This document shows positions 48,228-56,611 of a stretch of DNA of 64,000 nucleotides, piece by piece; the first letter of the stretch is position 1; every line of letters begins with the position of its first letter. The position numbers and the translations under genes are program-made. Below the pieces are notes generated by a model, which did not search any database, was not told the DNA's origin, and worked only from the letters and a program-made list of their open reading frames with translations. Where the stretch lies: positions 1 to 64,000 of the forward strand of contig CAKSTI010000012.1 in the NCBI GenBank assembly GCA_934500705.1, written 5' to 3'. This DNA comes from an uncultured Clostridia bacterium (GTDB lineage Bacteria; Bacillota; Clostridia; UMGS1810).

Positions 48228-49205
48228 ATGAAAAATGTATGTATAGTGGGTTACGGTTCAATCGGCGTGATACACGAATATGCGTTGAGCTGTGCAAAAA
48301 ATGCTCGTCTTTACGCAGTTTGTGACATTGATGTTGACAAACTCAAAAGCGCTCCGGATAATTTGGTTAAGTACAGCAATTTTGAGCAAGTGCTGTATGA
48401 TGCAAATATTGATTGCATTCACATTTGCACGCCTCATTATCTGCATTTTGATATGGCAAAAAATGCGTTGGAGCACGGCAAATTTGTTGTTTTGGAAAAA
48501 CCGGCGGTTATGAGAAAAGAGGAACTGGAAAAACTGTTGCACCTCGACGGTAAAGAAAATATTGCAATGGTATTCCAGAACAGGCTCAATCCCTGTGCCG
48601 TAAAGTTGAAAAAAATGATTAATGACGGAAGTTTGGGGCGTGTAATTTCCGCAAAGGTCGTACTCACCTGGCATCGTGATGCCGATTACTACGCACGTGA
48701 CTATTGGCGTGGCAAGCTGTCGACAGAGGGCGGAGGCGTTATGATTAATCAGGCAATTCATACGCTTGACCTCATAGGTTATGTTACGGGTGACTTTAAA
48801 AGTGCAAAGGCAAGAATTATGAATTTTTCTATCCCCGAAATAGAAGTTGAGGATACTTGCTGTGCATATTTAAAACTCGAAAACGGAGTAAATTGTATTT
48901 TGTTTGTAACCAACGCTTATGGTTGCGATGATAACCCTGAAATTGAAATTGTGACGGAAAAGTCCAAAATTCTATATAGTGCCGAAAAGCTGACTGTTGA
49001 CGGCAATGTTGTCGAACAGGACATTTCTCCGAAAATAGGAAAAGAATGTTGGGGAAGCGGCCACAAAAAGCTGATTGAAAACTTGTATGACAGGAATATA
49101 TATTTTGGTACAGACGATATTAAGAACACAATGTATGCGCTTTTTGCAATTTATGAAAGCGCCGAAAAATCCGGCACAGAAATCAGTATCCCGTGTTTTA
49201 GGTAA
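48228..49205 (+). CDS. Gfo/Idh/MocA-family oxidoreductase B
   Basis: 325 residues. Nucleotide-binding VGYGSIGVIHEYA, EKP motif (VVLEKPAVMRKEELE) and the catalytic region EGGGVMINQAIHTLDLIGYV. It is shorter than the upstream paralogue and clearly different in sequence, so the two probably act on different steps, as in sequential oxidation and reduction of a keto-sugar intermediate. Last gene of the operon. Confidence 0.9.
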   Translation: MKNVCIVGYGSIGVIHEYALSCAKNARLYAVCDIDVDKLKSAPDNLVKYSNFEQVLYDANIDCIHICTPHYLHFDMAKNALEHGKFVVLEKPAVMRKEELEKLLHLDGKENIAMVFQNRLNPCAVKLKKMINDGSLGRVISAKVVLTWHRDADYYARDYWRGKLSTEGGGVMINQAIHTLDLIGYVTGDFKSAKARIMNFSIPEIEVEDTCCAYLKLENGVNCILFVTNAYGCDDNPEIEIVTEKSKILYSAEKLTVDGNVVEQDISPKIGKECWGSGHKKLIENLYDRNIYFGTDDIKNTMYALFAIYESAEKSGTEISIPCFR

Positions 49206-49444
49206 GCGACGATGGTTTTTATTAATATAATTAAATATCAAAGAAAGGACAGCGCAATGGAATTTTGTTGTTGAGATTTCATTGCGCAAAGTAATGTAGA
49301 AAAAACCAAACCGATATACATTCCTTTGAAATAATACATAACGGAAAAGCGGTTGTGCGAATTGCACCGGCACCGTATTCATTTGAATATAAACAATAGG
49401 CATATTCGCTGAGCAAGAATTTTACATCAACTGCAATAGGTTTT
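49206..49444. other. Gap with decayed coding remnant
   Basis: No intact gene. One frame reads IHNGKAVVRIAPAPYSFEYK to a stop near 49400 and continues in the same frame into the recombinase gene. This suggests the remains of a longer or separate gene broken by a stop codon. Confidence 0.4.
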
Positions 49445-50311
49445 TTGGTTGATGAGGGTAGAGTAAATCATTTGATGAACAAAGGACTGTCTTTCTCCAC
49501 AGTAAAGAAAGCCTATGTGCTCCTGAATGAATATTTTAGGACAATGTATCTCGAAGGAATGGTAGAAAAAAATCCAATGAATAACGTGGAAATGATAAAG
49601 AAGGCAAACTTCCTGTCGGCACAGGGCAAGGATTTACTGCCGGAATGTGACGCAATAACCGTCCTTAATTCGGAGGAATTTAAAAAATTCAAGAAAGAAG
49701 CATTTGCCACGTACTCAAACGGAGAGATAAAGCACAAGCAAGCAGCCGCATATATACTGATGCTGAATACAGGAGCAAGACCCGGTGAAATACTTGCTGT
49801 AACCAACCGGGACATCAACGTAGAAAAAAGGCAAATGAAAATCCGAAACTCGGTTAAAGAAGTATATAACCGAGAGGGGACAAAAGCCACAGGCGGAAGA
49901 ACATCGAAAGTGGGAAAGACAAAAACGCTATCAAGTAACCGTACGGTGCCGCTGAATGATACTGCAATCAAAATGATAAAACTTTTGAGAGAGGAATGTT
50001 ACTTCGGAGAAGACTCACCGCTGATATGCGATGAATATGGCAACTACACAAAACCAGTGAATTTCAGAAAGAGGTTTTATCGTATACTTGACGCTGCCGG
50101 GATAGAAAGAAAAGGTCTGCACTCGCTCAGGCATACCTTCGCAACTAACCTGGTAAACGGAGTAAGGCAATCCGACGGAAAAATAAGAGCACTCAGTCCA
50201 AAACAAGTGGCGGATATACTCGGACACACTACATCGCAGATAACTGAAATGTACTATGTGAAAAAGGACACGTCAAGGCTGAACGGAATAACAGACGGAT
50301 TTGAAATATGA
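49445..50311 (+). pseudogene. Tyrosine recombinase (integrase), probably 5'-truncated
   Basis: 288 residues from a TTG without a good ribosome site. The core-binding domain (about 1-70; GLSFSTVKKAYVLLNEYFRT) and the catalytic domain are complete: Arg in NTGARPGEIL, HSLRHTF, ILGHTT and the Tyr in MYY. The N-terminal arm-binding domain usual in Tn916/phage-type integrases is missing, and the frame upstream meets a stop codon. No other element genes lie nearby. It is either a relic of a lost element or a small orphan recombinase. A hairpin terminator follows. Confidence 0.7.
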
Positions 50312-50317
50312 CAGAGA

Positions 50318-50349
50318 ATACACCCTGATAATCTAATTTCAGGGTGTAT
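50318..50349 (+). terminator. Hairpin terminator after the recombinase
   Basis: ATACACCCTGA (50318-50328) and TCAGGGTGTAT (50339-50349) form a perfect 11-bp stem with a 10-base loop; only a short T run follows after a few bases. Confidence 0.7.
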
Positions 50350-50523
50350 CAAATTTTGACACACAGTAAACAAAAATGTAAGCAGTGGGATTTGAACTTG
50401 TAGTACACGGTTTTGAAGGCATTGTCAAATTAAAAGAACTGTGCAAATTGTTCACAGTGTTAAGCCGTTTGAAGTATTCATTATTTTGCATCTTGTGTCT
50501 TTGGGTGTTGCTGAAAAGATTAC
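50350..50523. other. Non-coding gap
   Basis: Only short frames without ribosome sites are present, and I recognise none of their products. I see no repeat or structure worth naming. Confidence 0.5.
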
Positions 50524-51342
50524 TTATCGTTGGCTGTTCTCATCAACCCTGTACGGTGCAATCAATTCATTAATAATGTATTTTTTGGGAGTAATACCGA
50601 CAATGCTTTTGAAAGTTTTTGAAAAGTGAAACGCATCAAAAAAGCCCGCCTGCGATGCCGTTTCATCAATAGTTAACCCCGACAGGAGAAATTGCTTGGC
50701 CTTATTAATTCTTACAATATTGCGGTATTTACTTGGTGTAACGTTGAAACATTGCTTAAATATGCGCTCTAAGTTTGTTACACAGGTTGCGGACATTCCG
50801 GCAATTTCCTTTATCGGAGTGTTTAACATATAGTATTTATTTATATAATCAACACTGTTTTTTATTTTTGACAAAAGCAAGCTGTTTGTTGAATAACTCT
50901 GCGTTTTTATATAGTTAATTAAATCGCAAAGGTTTGCAAACATTGAAAATTCCTGCTCAGTGCCGAGAGCAACATTTTGATGATGAATTTGAAAAAACAA
51001 CAGCTCGTATTTGCTTGCATCAACATTTTGTATAGCAAAGGGTTCGTTAAATAACGGCACAATTTTATCGCCTGATTTTATATGCAAATCTATCTGGTAA
51101 TATTCCGTTTCGGGCATAACTATATGATTGACATATTTTCCGCCATATGGGAGATATATTATATCGCCTTCTTTTCCTACCAATTTTTGATTGCCTGAAA
51201 AATCAAAGGATTGACACCCTTTTCTATAATATATTATTCCGTCCGTATCTCTAAAATTGCAATGATATACCGGGTCAACACGCATTTTCAAATAACTTCT
51301 CACTAACGTAATGTTGAGATTTCGTACATTTGGTATAATCAT
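50524..51342 (-). CDS. AraC-family transcription regulator
   Basis: 272 residues from the ATG at 51342; AAAGGA lies about nine bases upstream of it, whereas the earlier in-frame GTG at 51363 precedes that site. N-terminal sugar-sensing cupin (YHCNFRDTDGIIYYRKGCQS ... GDIIYLPYGGKYVNH). C-terminal AraC DNA-binding domain (TPIKEIAGMSATCVTNLERI ... LTIDETASQAGFFDAFHFSK). Divergent from the SMP-30/SDR/UxuA-like operon, which it probably controls. Confidence 0.88.
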   Translation of the reverse strand: MIIPNVRNLNITLVRSYLKMRVDPVYHCNFRDTDGIIYYRKGCQSFDFSGNQKLVGKEGDIIYLPYGGKYVNHIVMPETEYYQIDLHIKSGDKIVPLFNEPFAIQNVDASKYELLFFQIHHQNVALGTEQEFSMFANLCDLINYIKTQSYSTNSLLLSKIKNSVDYINKYYMLNTPIKEIAGMSATCVTNLERIFKQCFNVTPSKYRNIVRINKAKQFLLSGLTIDETASQAGFFDAFHFSKTFKSIVGITPKKYIINELIAPYRVDENSQR

Positions 51343-51526
51343 AATTTTTGTAATTCCTTTCACTCAAATTAACAATACAACCGTAACAATCAGCCAAACA
51401 TATGTATAATAAAGCAATACAAACGCCGTTTTTTGACAATATCAGTATAACACTGTCAAATAAAACAGTCAAGCATTTTGTGCGGCGCAAGTGTGATTTT
51501 TTACATAAAACAGTTGTATTTATATA

Positions 51527-51555
51527 TTGAAATGTAACTGCTAATATGTTATATT
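51527..51555 (+). promoter_or_regulatory. Promoter of the lactonase/dehydrogenase/dehydratase operon
   Basis: TTGAAA (51527-51532), 17-bp spacer, TATATT (51550-51555). It lies 45 bases before the first start codon and downstream of the divergent AraC gene. Confidence 0.6.
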
Positions 51556-51600
51556 GTCCTTGAATAAGTGTCCGATTAATGTCAGAGAGGTGCGTTATAA

Positions 51601-52446
51601 ATGAAACCGGAAATTATTTTTGAAGATAATTTATTAGTGGGCGAAAGTCCGGTCTGGGACTGTAAAGAGAATAAATTGTATTTTGTGGATATCAGAGGAC
51701 AAGCATATTACTGTATGGACTATAAGAGCGGTAAGTATGAGAAATATGATGTTCCTCAACTGATAGGGTGCCTGGCATTGTGCGATGACGGTAACCTTTT
51801 AATATCAATGGAAGACGGAATATATATATCTGACGGTTCGGCGGAGATTAAACCCGCACATAAACCGTTAAAAATTAAAGGCGATAGATTTAACGACGGA
51901 AAGGTCGGACCTGACGGCTGTTACTATGTCGGAACTGCCGGGGATAACTTTTCGGGTGCGTTTTACCGGCTCCGAAACGGCAACCTTGAAGAGCTGTTTG
52001 ATAAATGCGGTTGCTCCAACGGATTGGATTGGAGCGATGATGCAAAAATTATGTATTATTGCGATTCACGTGAACAGAAAATAGAAAAGTTTTCATTTGA
52101 CGGCAACTCACACAGCTTGTCGGACAGGCAAACCGTGTGCGGAATACCGCCGTACATAGGTTGCGGTGACGGTATGACTATCGATGCTGACGGCAATTTG
52201 TGGGTTGCAATATGGGGCGGTTCGTGCGTTTATCATATCGAGGCAAACTCCGGGAAAATACTGGACGTTATTGATATTCCGGCAAAGCAGGTCAGTTCCT
52301 GTTGCTTTGCCGGTGATAATCTGACTGAACTTATTGTAACGACTGCCGCAGTAAGGACTGATTTAAAAGAGCAGCCGCTTGCGGGTAAGATATTTAAAAT
52401 AGATACCGGGGTGAGAGGCGTGCGTTTTAACAGTTATCATATTTAA
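51601..52446 (+). CDS. SMP-30/gluconolactonase-family sugar lactonase
   Basis: 281 residues, six-bladed propeller. Family marks are visible: LLVGESPVWDCKENKLYFVD at the start (the metal-binding Glu), DRFNDGKVGPDGCYYVG (metal-binding Asn), SNGLDWSDDAKIMYYCDS and GDGMTIDADGNLWVAIWGG (metal-binding Asp). It hydrolyses sugar lactones to aldonic or uronic acids in the cytoplasm. As first gene of an operon with an SDR and a UxuA-like dehydratase, it fits an oxidative sugar pathway. Confidence 0.88.
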   Translation: MKPEIIFEDNLLVGESPVWDCKENKLYFVDIRGQAYYCMDYKSGKYEKYDVPQLIGCLALCDDGNLLISMEDGIYISDGSAEIKPAHKPLKIKGDRFNDGKVGPDGCYYVGTAGDNFSGAFYRLRNGNLEELFDKCGCSNGLDWSDDAKIMYYCDSREQKIEKFSFDGNSHSLSDRQTVCGIPPYIGCGDGMTIDADGNLWVAIWGGSCVYHIEANSGKILDVIDIPAKQVSSCCFAGDNLTELIVTTAAVRTDLKEQPLAGKIFKIDTGVRGVRFNSYHI

Positions 52447-52489
52447 TCAGTAATCATCGGCTAATTCTATCATATAAGGAGCGATTTGA

Positions 52490-53302
52490 ATGAATAAAAC
52501 AGTTTTGGTAACGGGAGCAAATTACGGACACACCGGGTTTGCGATTGCTCAGCGCTACGCAAAGGAAGGATACGATGTTGTCCTGACGTGCAGAAAGGAA
52601 AACATCTTAGATGAAGCAGTCACAAATTTAAAAAAGCTATATAATGTAAACGTGATGGGTTTTATACTCGATTTGAGGGATAAAGAACAGCCATACGTCA
52701 TTTTTGAGGAACTGGATAAAAAGGGTGTGTTCGTAGAAACACTCTGCCTGAATTCGGCGGATTTGGCATTGGGACCGGACCCTTCAAAGGGAACGCCGTT
52801 TTTTGAGGTGACACCCGACTACATAGATTGGATACTCCAAGCTAATGTTGTGGGTAATTTCAGAATTATTCAGTGTGCTGCTATAAGAATGAAGGAACAT
52901 CATAGGGGAGCAGTGGTATTTGTCAGCTCCAATACGGCATACCGTCCTAATATAAACCGTGTTCCGTATGTAACTTCAAAGGGCGGAATTAATTCTATGT
53001 CCAGGGGCCTGGCGGTTGATTTGGGACAATACGGCATCAGAAGCAATGTTATATTGCCCGGAACCATAAAGACAGCACGCTGGACGGAAATGGGCAAAAA
53101 ACAGATAACAAACGGTACGATGACACCGATAGGGGATATATCGGACTTTGAGGATATTGCAAATGCGGCTTATTTTTTGGGAACTGATGAGTCAAAGAAC
53201 ATAACCGGTGTGGAATTGACAGTAGACGGCGGTATGACCGCTCAGCTATACCCCGAAATACTTAATGTGTATAGAAAAAAGGAAATAGAAAAGGAGGAAT
53301 AA
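52490..53302 (+). CDS. SDR-family sugar dehydrogenase
   Basis: 270 residues with AAGGAGCGA upstream. Cofactor motif TGANYGHTG (a His replaces the usual Ile in the glycine-rich loop), catalytic SS-x11-YVTSK (Tyr and Lys in VPYVTSKGG), and the C-terminal ITGVELTVDGGMTAQ. It oxidises or reduces a sugar alcohol or keto-acid with NAD(P). With a UxuA-like dehydratase next to it, it could be a fructuronate/mannonate-type oxidoreductase or the aldose dehydrogenase that makes the lactone. The neighbour's start lies three bases after its stop. Confidence 0.88.
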   Translation: MNKTVLVTGANYGHTGFAIAQRYAKEGYDVVLTCRKENILDEAVTNLKKLYNVNVMGFILDLRDKEQPYVIFEELDKKGVFVETLCLNSADLALGPDPSKGTPFFEVTPDYIDWILQANVVGNFRIIQCAAIRMKEHHRGAVVFVSSNTAYRPNINRVPYVTSKGGINSMSRGLAVDLGQYGIRSNVILPGTIKTARWTEMGKKQITNGTMTPIGDISDFEDIANAAYFLGTDESKNITGVELTVDGGMTAQLYPEILNVYRKKEIEKEE

Positions 53303-53304
53303 AA

Positions 53305-54339
53305 ATGAAGGTGATAATGGGAGCAATAAAGGAGTTTAACGACGATGCTCTGATGCTTGCCGGACAACTCGGAGCAAAGGGATTTCACTTTAATACTCCT
53401 CCGATAGCCGAAAATGACGAGAAATATTGGACAGTCAGAGCATTAAAATGGCTGAAAGAGTATACCGAAAAGTTCGGACTTACGCTTGATATGATTGAAA
53501 ATGTTCCGATAAGATTTTTGGATAAAATAATAATGGGCTTGCCGGGACGTGATGAACAAATAGAAAATTATATAAAAACACTGCATAATATGGGCGAGGT
53601 CGGTATACCCGTGCTGGGGCATCATTTTTGCCCGACGTGGGCTTGGCGTACAACAGTTTCAAAACCGTACCGCTGCGGTGCCAAAGTATCGGCTTACAAT
53701 AAAGCCGATGAGGCTGATGCGCCCAATGCGTATGCCGTAAGCAGGCATCATATGATAAATATGGAAAATAAGGATAATCCGCCGACTTCGGAGAACTTAT
53801 GGGATAACTTTACGTATTTTATTAAAGCGGTTATTCCGGAGGCAGAAAGGGCAGGAGTCAAACTTATTACGCACCCGTCTGATCCGCCACTCCCGGTTGT
53901 TGCGGGAGTTGAACGGATATTTATTTCAAAGGAGGATTTTTTAAAGGCGGAAAAAATTGCCGATAACCCGGCGTGGGGAATAAACCTGTGTATGGGTACT
54001 TTCTCGCAGCTCGGCGGAGAGGAATATGTGCTCGATATGATTAGGGAATTTGCTCCCAAAAAGAGAATACATATGGTGCATTTCCGTGACGTTCAGGGCA
54101 CGGTGGACAATTTCAGCGAGTGCTTCCTCGGAGAGGGCAGGTACAATCCTTGCAAAATTATGAGGGAACTTTCTATGTACGATTATGACGGCCTCGTTTT
54201 AGACGACCACGTGCCGTATCTTACAAATGATACAAGATGGGGGCATACCTCCCGTGCATATGAATTCGGATATATTTGCGGAATGGCATCAATGATGAAG
54301 TATGATGACGAAACGGCTCCTGCCGGTGATTTTAAATAA
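53305..54339 (+). CDS. uxuA: Mannonate dehydratase-like (UxuA family)
   Basis: 344 residues with AAAGGAGGA upstream. The UxuA fold is seen in VLGHHFCPTWAWRTT, the metal-binding HPSDPPLP (usually HPDDPP), INLCMGTFSQLGG, RIHMVHFRDVQG and DYDGLVLDDHVPYL with Asp and His. UxuA removes water from D-mannonate to give 2-keto-3-deoxygluconate. The Ser in place of the first Asp of HPDDPP and the unusual operon partners leave room for a related aldonate substrate. Confidence 0.85.
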   Translation: MKVIMGAIKEFNDDALMLAGQLGAKGFHFNTPPIAENDEKYWTVRALKWLKEYTEKFGLTLDMIENVPIRFLDKIIMGLPGRDEQIENYIKTLHNMGEVGIPVLGHHFCPTWAWRTTVSKPYRCGAKVSAYNKADEADAPNAYAVSRHHMINMENKDNPPTSENLWDNFTYFIKAVIPEAERAGVKLITHPSDPPLPVVAGVERIFISKEDFLKAEKIADNPAWGINLCMGTFSQLGGEEYVLDMIREFAPKKRIHMVHFRDVQGTVDNFSECFLGEGRYNPCKIMRELSMYDYDGLVLDDHVPYLTNDTRWGHTSRAYEFGYICGMASMMKYDDETAPAGDFK

Positions 54340-54376
54340 GTGTTTACTTAATATATTGAAAGGATAGTGCTTTAAA

Positions 54377-54952
54377 ATGAAAACTGTTGTATGGTTGATA
54401 GGGGACTCAATCAGACTTGGGTATCAGGATTTGGTAATCGAGAAGCTTGGCGATGGGTACGAGGTGTATAAGCCGGACGAGAACGGCCGCTTTTCCACAT
54501 ATACGCTAAACAGCCTGCGTTGGTGGACGCCCGACTGGAAAAAGCCGGATATCATTCACTGGAATAACGGTCTGTGGGACATAAACCGCTGCATAACAAA
54601 AGATGAAAATTTCACATCTCCGCAAAGGTATATAGAGGATATGGGGCGTCTTTTGAAAGAGTTTAAGAAAACCGGCGCTAAGATAATATTTGCCACAACA
54701 ACACCGACGCTGCACGCTTCAAGCGAAAACAGCCCGAATACCATTTTGAATGATGATGTAAAAAAGTATAACAAGCTGTTTCTGGACAACTATGGAAATT
54801 GTGTTGATGCTGTCGACGACCTGTTTAGCGTGGTTTATCCAAATCTTGACGAGTATATATGCGAGGATTTTTTGCATTTGAGCGCAAAGGGAAAAGAGGC
54901 TTGCTCAGATGCGGTTGTATCTTCCGTCAGGTCGATTGACAAGAATGTTTGA
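54377..54952 (+). CDS. SGNH/GDSL-family hydrolase (probable carbohydrate esterase)
   Basis: 191 residues, no signal peptide. The blocks are block I IGDSIR (nucleophile Ser), block III HWNNGLWD and block V DFLHLS (Asp-His pair). Such small cytoplasmic enzymes often remove acetyl groups from imported oligosaccharides. It is the last gene of the operon, so it may deacetylate the sugar before oxidation. The substrate is not known. Confidence 0.82.
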   Translation: MKTVVWLIGDSIRLGYQDLVIEKLGDGYEVYKPDENGRFSTYTLNSLRWWTPDWKKPDIIHWNNGLWDINRCITKDENFTSPQRYIEDMGRLLKEFKKTGAKIIFATTTPTLHASSENSPNTILNDDVKKYNKLFLDNYGNCVDAVDDLFSVVYPNLDEYICEDFLHLSAKGKEACSDAVVSSVRSIDKNV

Positions 54953-55002
54953 TTTGCGGATAATTCGGCAATAAGGTAACTTTTGGCATATCGGCAACAG
55001 TG

Positions 55003-55031
55003 TTGACCGAAAGCGGTATTTTTGGTATAAT
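55003..55031 (+). promoter_or_regulatory. Consensus promoter for the YesN/YesM-type system
   Basis: TTGACC (55003-55008), 17-bp spacer, TATAAT (55026-55031). Transcription would start near 55038, about 80 bases before the regulator gene, and would include the hairpin at 55047-55084. Confidence 0.75.
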
Positions 55032-55046
55032 AAATTGTATTTTAAG

Positions 55047-55084
55047 AACCGACAACGAGTTTGGAAGTAAAATCGTTGTCGGTT
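55047..55084 (+). terminator. Hairpin in the leader of the response regulator gene
   Basis: AACCGACAACGA (55047-55058) and TCGTTGTCGGTT (55073-55084) form a perfect 12-bp stem with a 14-base loop, followed by TAAAAAAC rather than a long T run. It may stop upstream transcription, or, because the promoter lies before it, act as an attenuator. Confidence 0.6.
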
Positions 55085-55117
55085 TAAAAAACTAAATACT
55101 AATGAGGAGTATTCTCA

Positions 55118-56611
55118 ATGGAAAAAATGTATAATCTGGTTATTATTGATGATGAAAATATAGTGTTGGACTATCTTGAAAAGCAATTTAATTGGAATAA
55201 AATCGGATTTAACGTTGTGGGTGCTTTTTACGACGGAGAAACGGCTCTGAACTTTATTGACAACAACAATGTAGACGCCGTTCTTTCCGATATTAAAATG
55301 AACGGTGTAGACGGTATGGAAATTGTTGAACGGCTCAAAGAGCAGCACCGTAACATAAAGGTTGTCCTTTTGAGCGGATACAGCAATTACGATTATATGA
55401 AAAATGCAATTACCAATAAAGTTTTCGATTATTTGCTCAAGCCATGTAAATATAAAGAAATCGTTGACGTTTTCACAAGACTGTATGATGTAATTAAAAG
55501 CGAAAAAAGCGAGATGGAGTATAACGATGTAGTCAGAGAAAAAATGCTTAATGAATTGGGCTGCGGAAAAATAAGCCTTACGGAGTCTGTCAAACAGGAA
55601 GTTTCGCTGTGCGGCAGGGAAAAATATAATTACAACAATCTGTTGTTTTCGCTTGTATTTATAGAGATTAATCAGTACGATGAGTATGCGCAGTATGAAT
55701 TTCATCACGCCGACAGGCTCTCGTATATTATGAACAATATTTTAAAGATGAGAAATGCGTCAAGTATCCTGTTTAACAGAAAAGACGGCAACTGTGAAAT
55801 GATAATTCTGGACGACTCGGTCAGCGCAGACGAATTTGAAAGTAAAGTTAAACAGGCTACGCAGTATCTTAAAAATATAATGTTTGAGTCATTGGATATA
55901 AACGTTGAGATTAACCATACATATCCCGCAAAATTTGACCTCTTTCCGAGCACGTATGCCGCTGACGGACACAGCCTTGCAAACAGGGAAAATATATGCG
56001 GAAAGATTGTCGGCTGTATAATCAGATGCGATGAGTTAAATCTTGTTAAATGGCTCAAATACTTATTTTCAAACCTTGGGGATATATCGGCGGCCCTGTC
56101 GTGTTCAAAAATGATTTTAAGCATTTCAAATAAAAAGATAAAAGAAGGCGTGCTCGACGACAGCATAGCGCTGCCGTACATTGCCGGCTGTAAAAATTGT
56201 TTTGAAGTACAAAATTGCCTGCTGGACTACTTTAAAAAACATATTGCAAAGCTAAGCGAAAAGCAGGAGAGGGAGAGCTGTTCAGAGGATATTGATAAGA
56301 TAATACAGTACATAGACGAAAACCTGTGCGAGAATATAACTCTTGAAAGCGTTGCCGAGGAGTTTTCGTTTAACAGTACATATTTCAGCCGGTTTTTCAA
56401 GAAAAAAACCGGGAAGCGCTTTATAGACTTTGTAACCGAGAGGAAAATCGATGAGGCGAAAAAACTTCTCCGTTATTCCGACGAGAAAATAGTGTTTATT
56501 TCGCAAAATCTCAACTATGCCAGTATGCCGCATTTTCTGAAAATTTTCAGAAAATACGTCGGAATGACACCTACCGAATACAGAAGGAGGGGCGGCATCG
56601 ATGAAAAATAA
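55118..56611 (+). CDS. YesN-type response regulator (receiver + AraC DNA-binding)
   Basis: 497 residues. Receiver domain 1-125 with the phosphate-accepting D58 (AVLSDIKMN), acidic pair near residues 11-12 and Lys in YLLKPCKYKE. A middle region of unknown fold (about 150-380) follows, then a C-terminal AraC double helix-turn-helix (ITLESVAEEFSFNSTYFSRF ... YASMPHFLKIFRKYVGMTP). It works with the sensor kinase that starts ten bases before its stop, and probably activates the importer operon from 58466, whose promoter lacks a good -35 box. Confidence 0.92.
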   Translation: MEKMYNLVIIDDENIVLDYLEKQFNWNKIGFNVVGAFYDGETALNFIDNNNVDAVLSDIKMNGVDGMEIVERLKEQHRNIKVVLLSGYSNYDYMKNAITNKVFDYLLKPCKYKEIVDVFTRLYDVIKSEKSEMEYNDVVREKMLNELGCGKISLTESVKQEVSLCGREKYNYNNLLFSLVFIEINQYDEYAQYEFHHADRLSYIMNNILKMRNASSILFNRKDGNCEMIILDDSVSADEFESKVKQATQYLKNIMFESLDINVEINHTYPAKFDLFPSTYAADGHSLANRENICGKIVGCIIRCDELNLVKWLKYLFSNLGDISAALSCSKMILSISNKKIKEGVLDDSIALPYIAGCKNCFEVQNCLLDYFKKHIAKLSEKQERESCSEDIDKIIQYIDENLCENITLESVAEEFSFNSTYFSRFFKKKTGKRFIDFVTERKIDEAKKLLRYSDEKIVFISQNLNYASMPHFLKIFRKYVGMTPTEYRRRGGIDEK

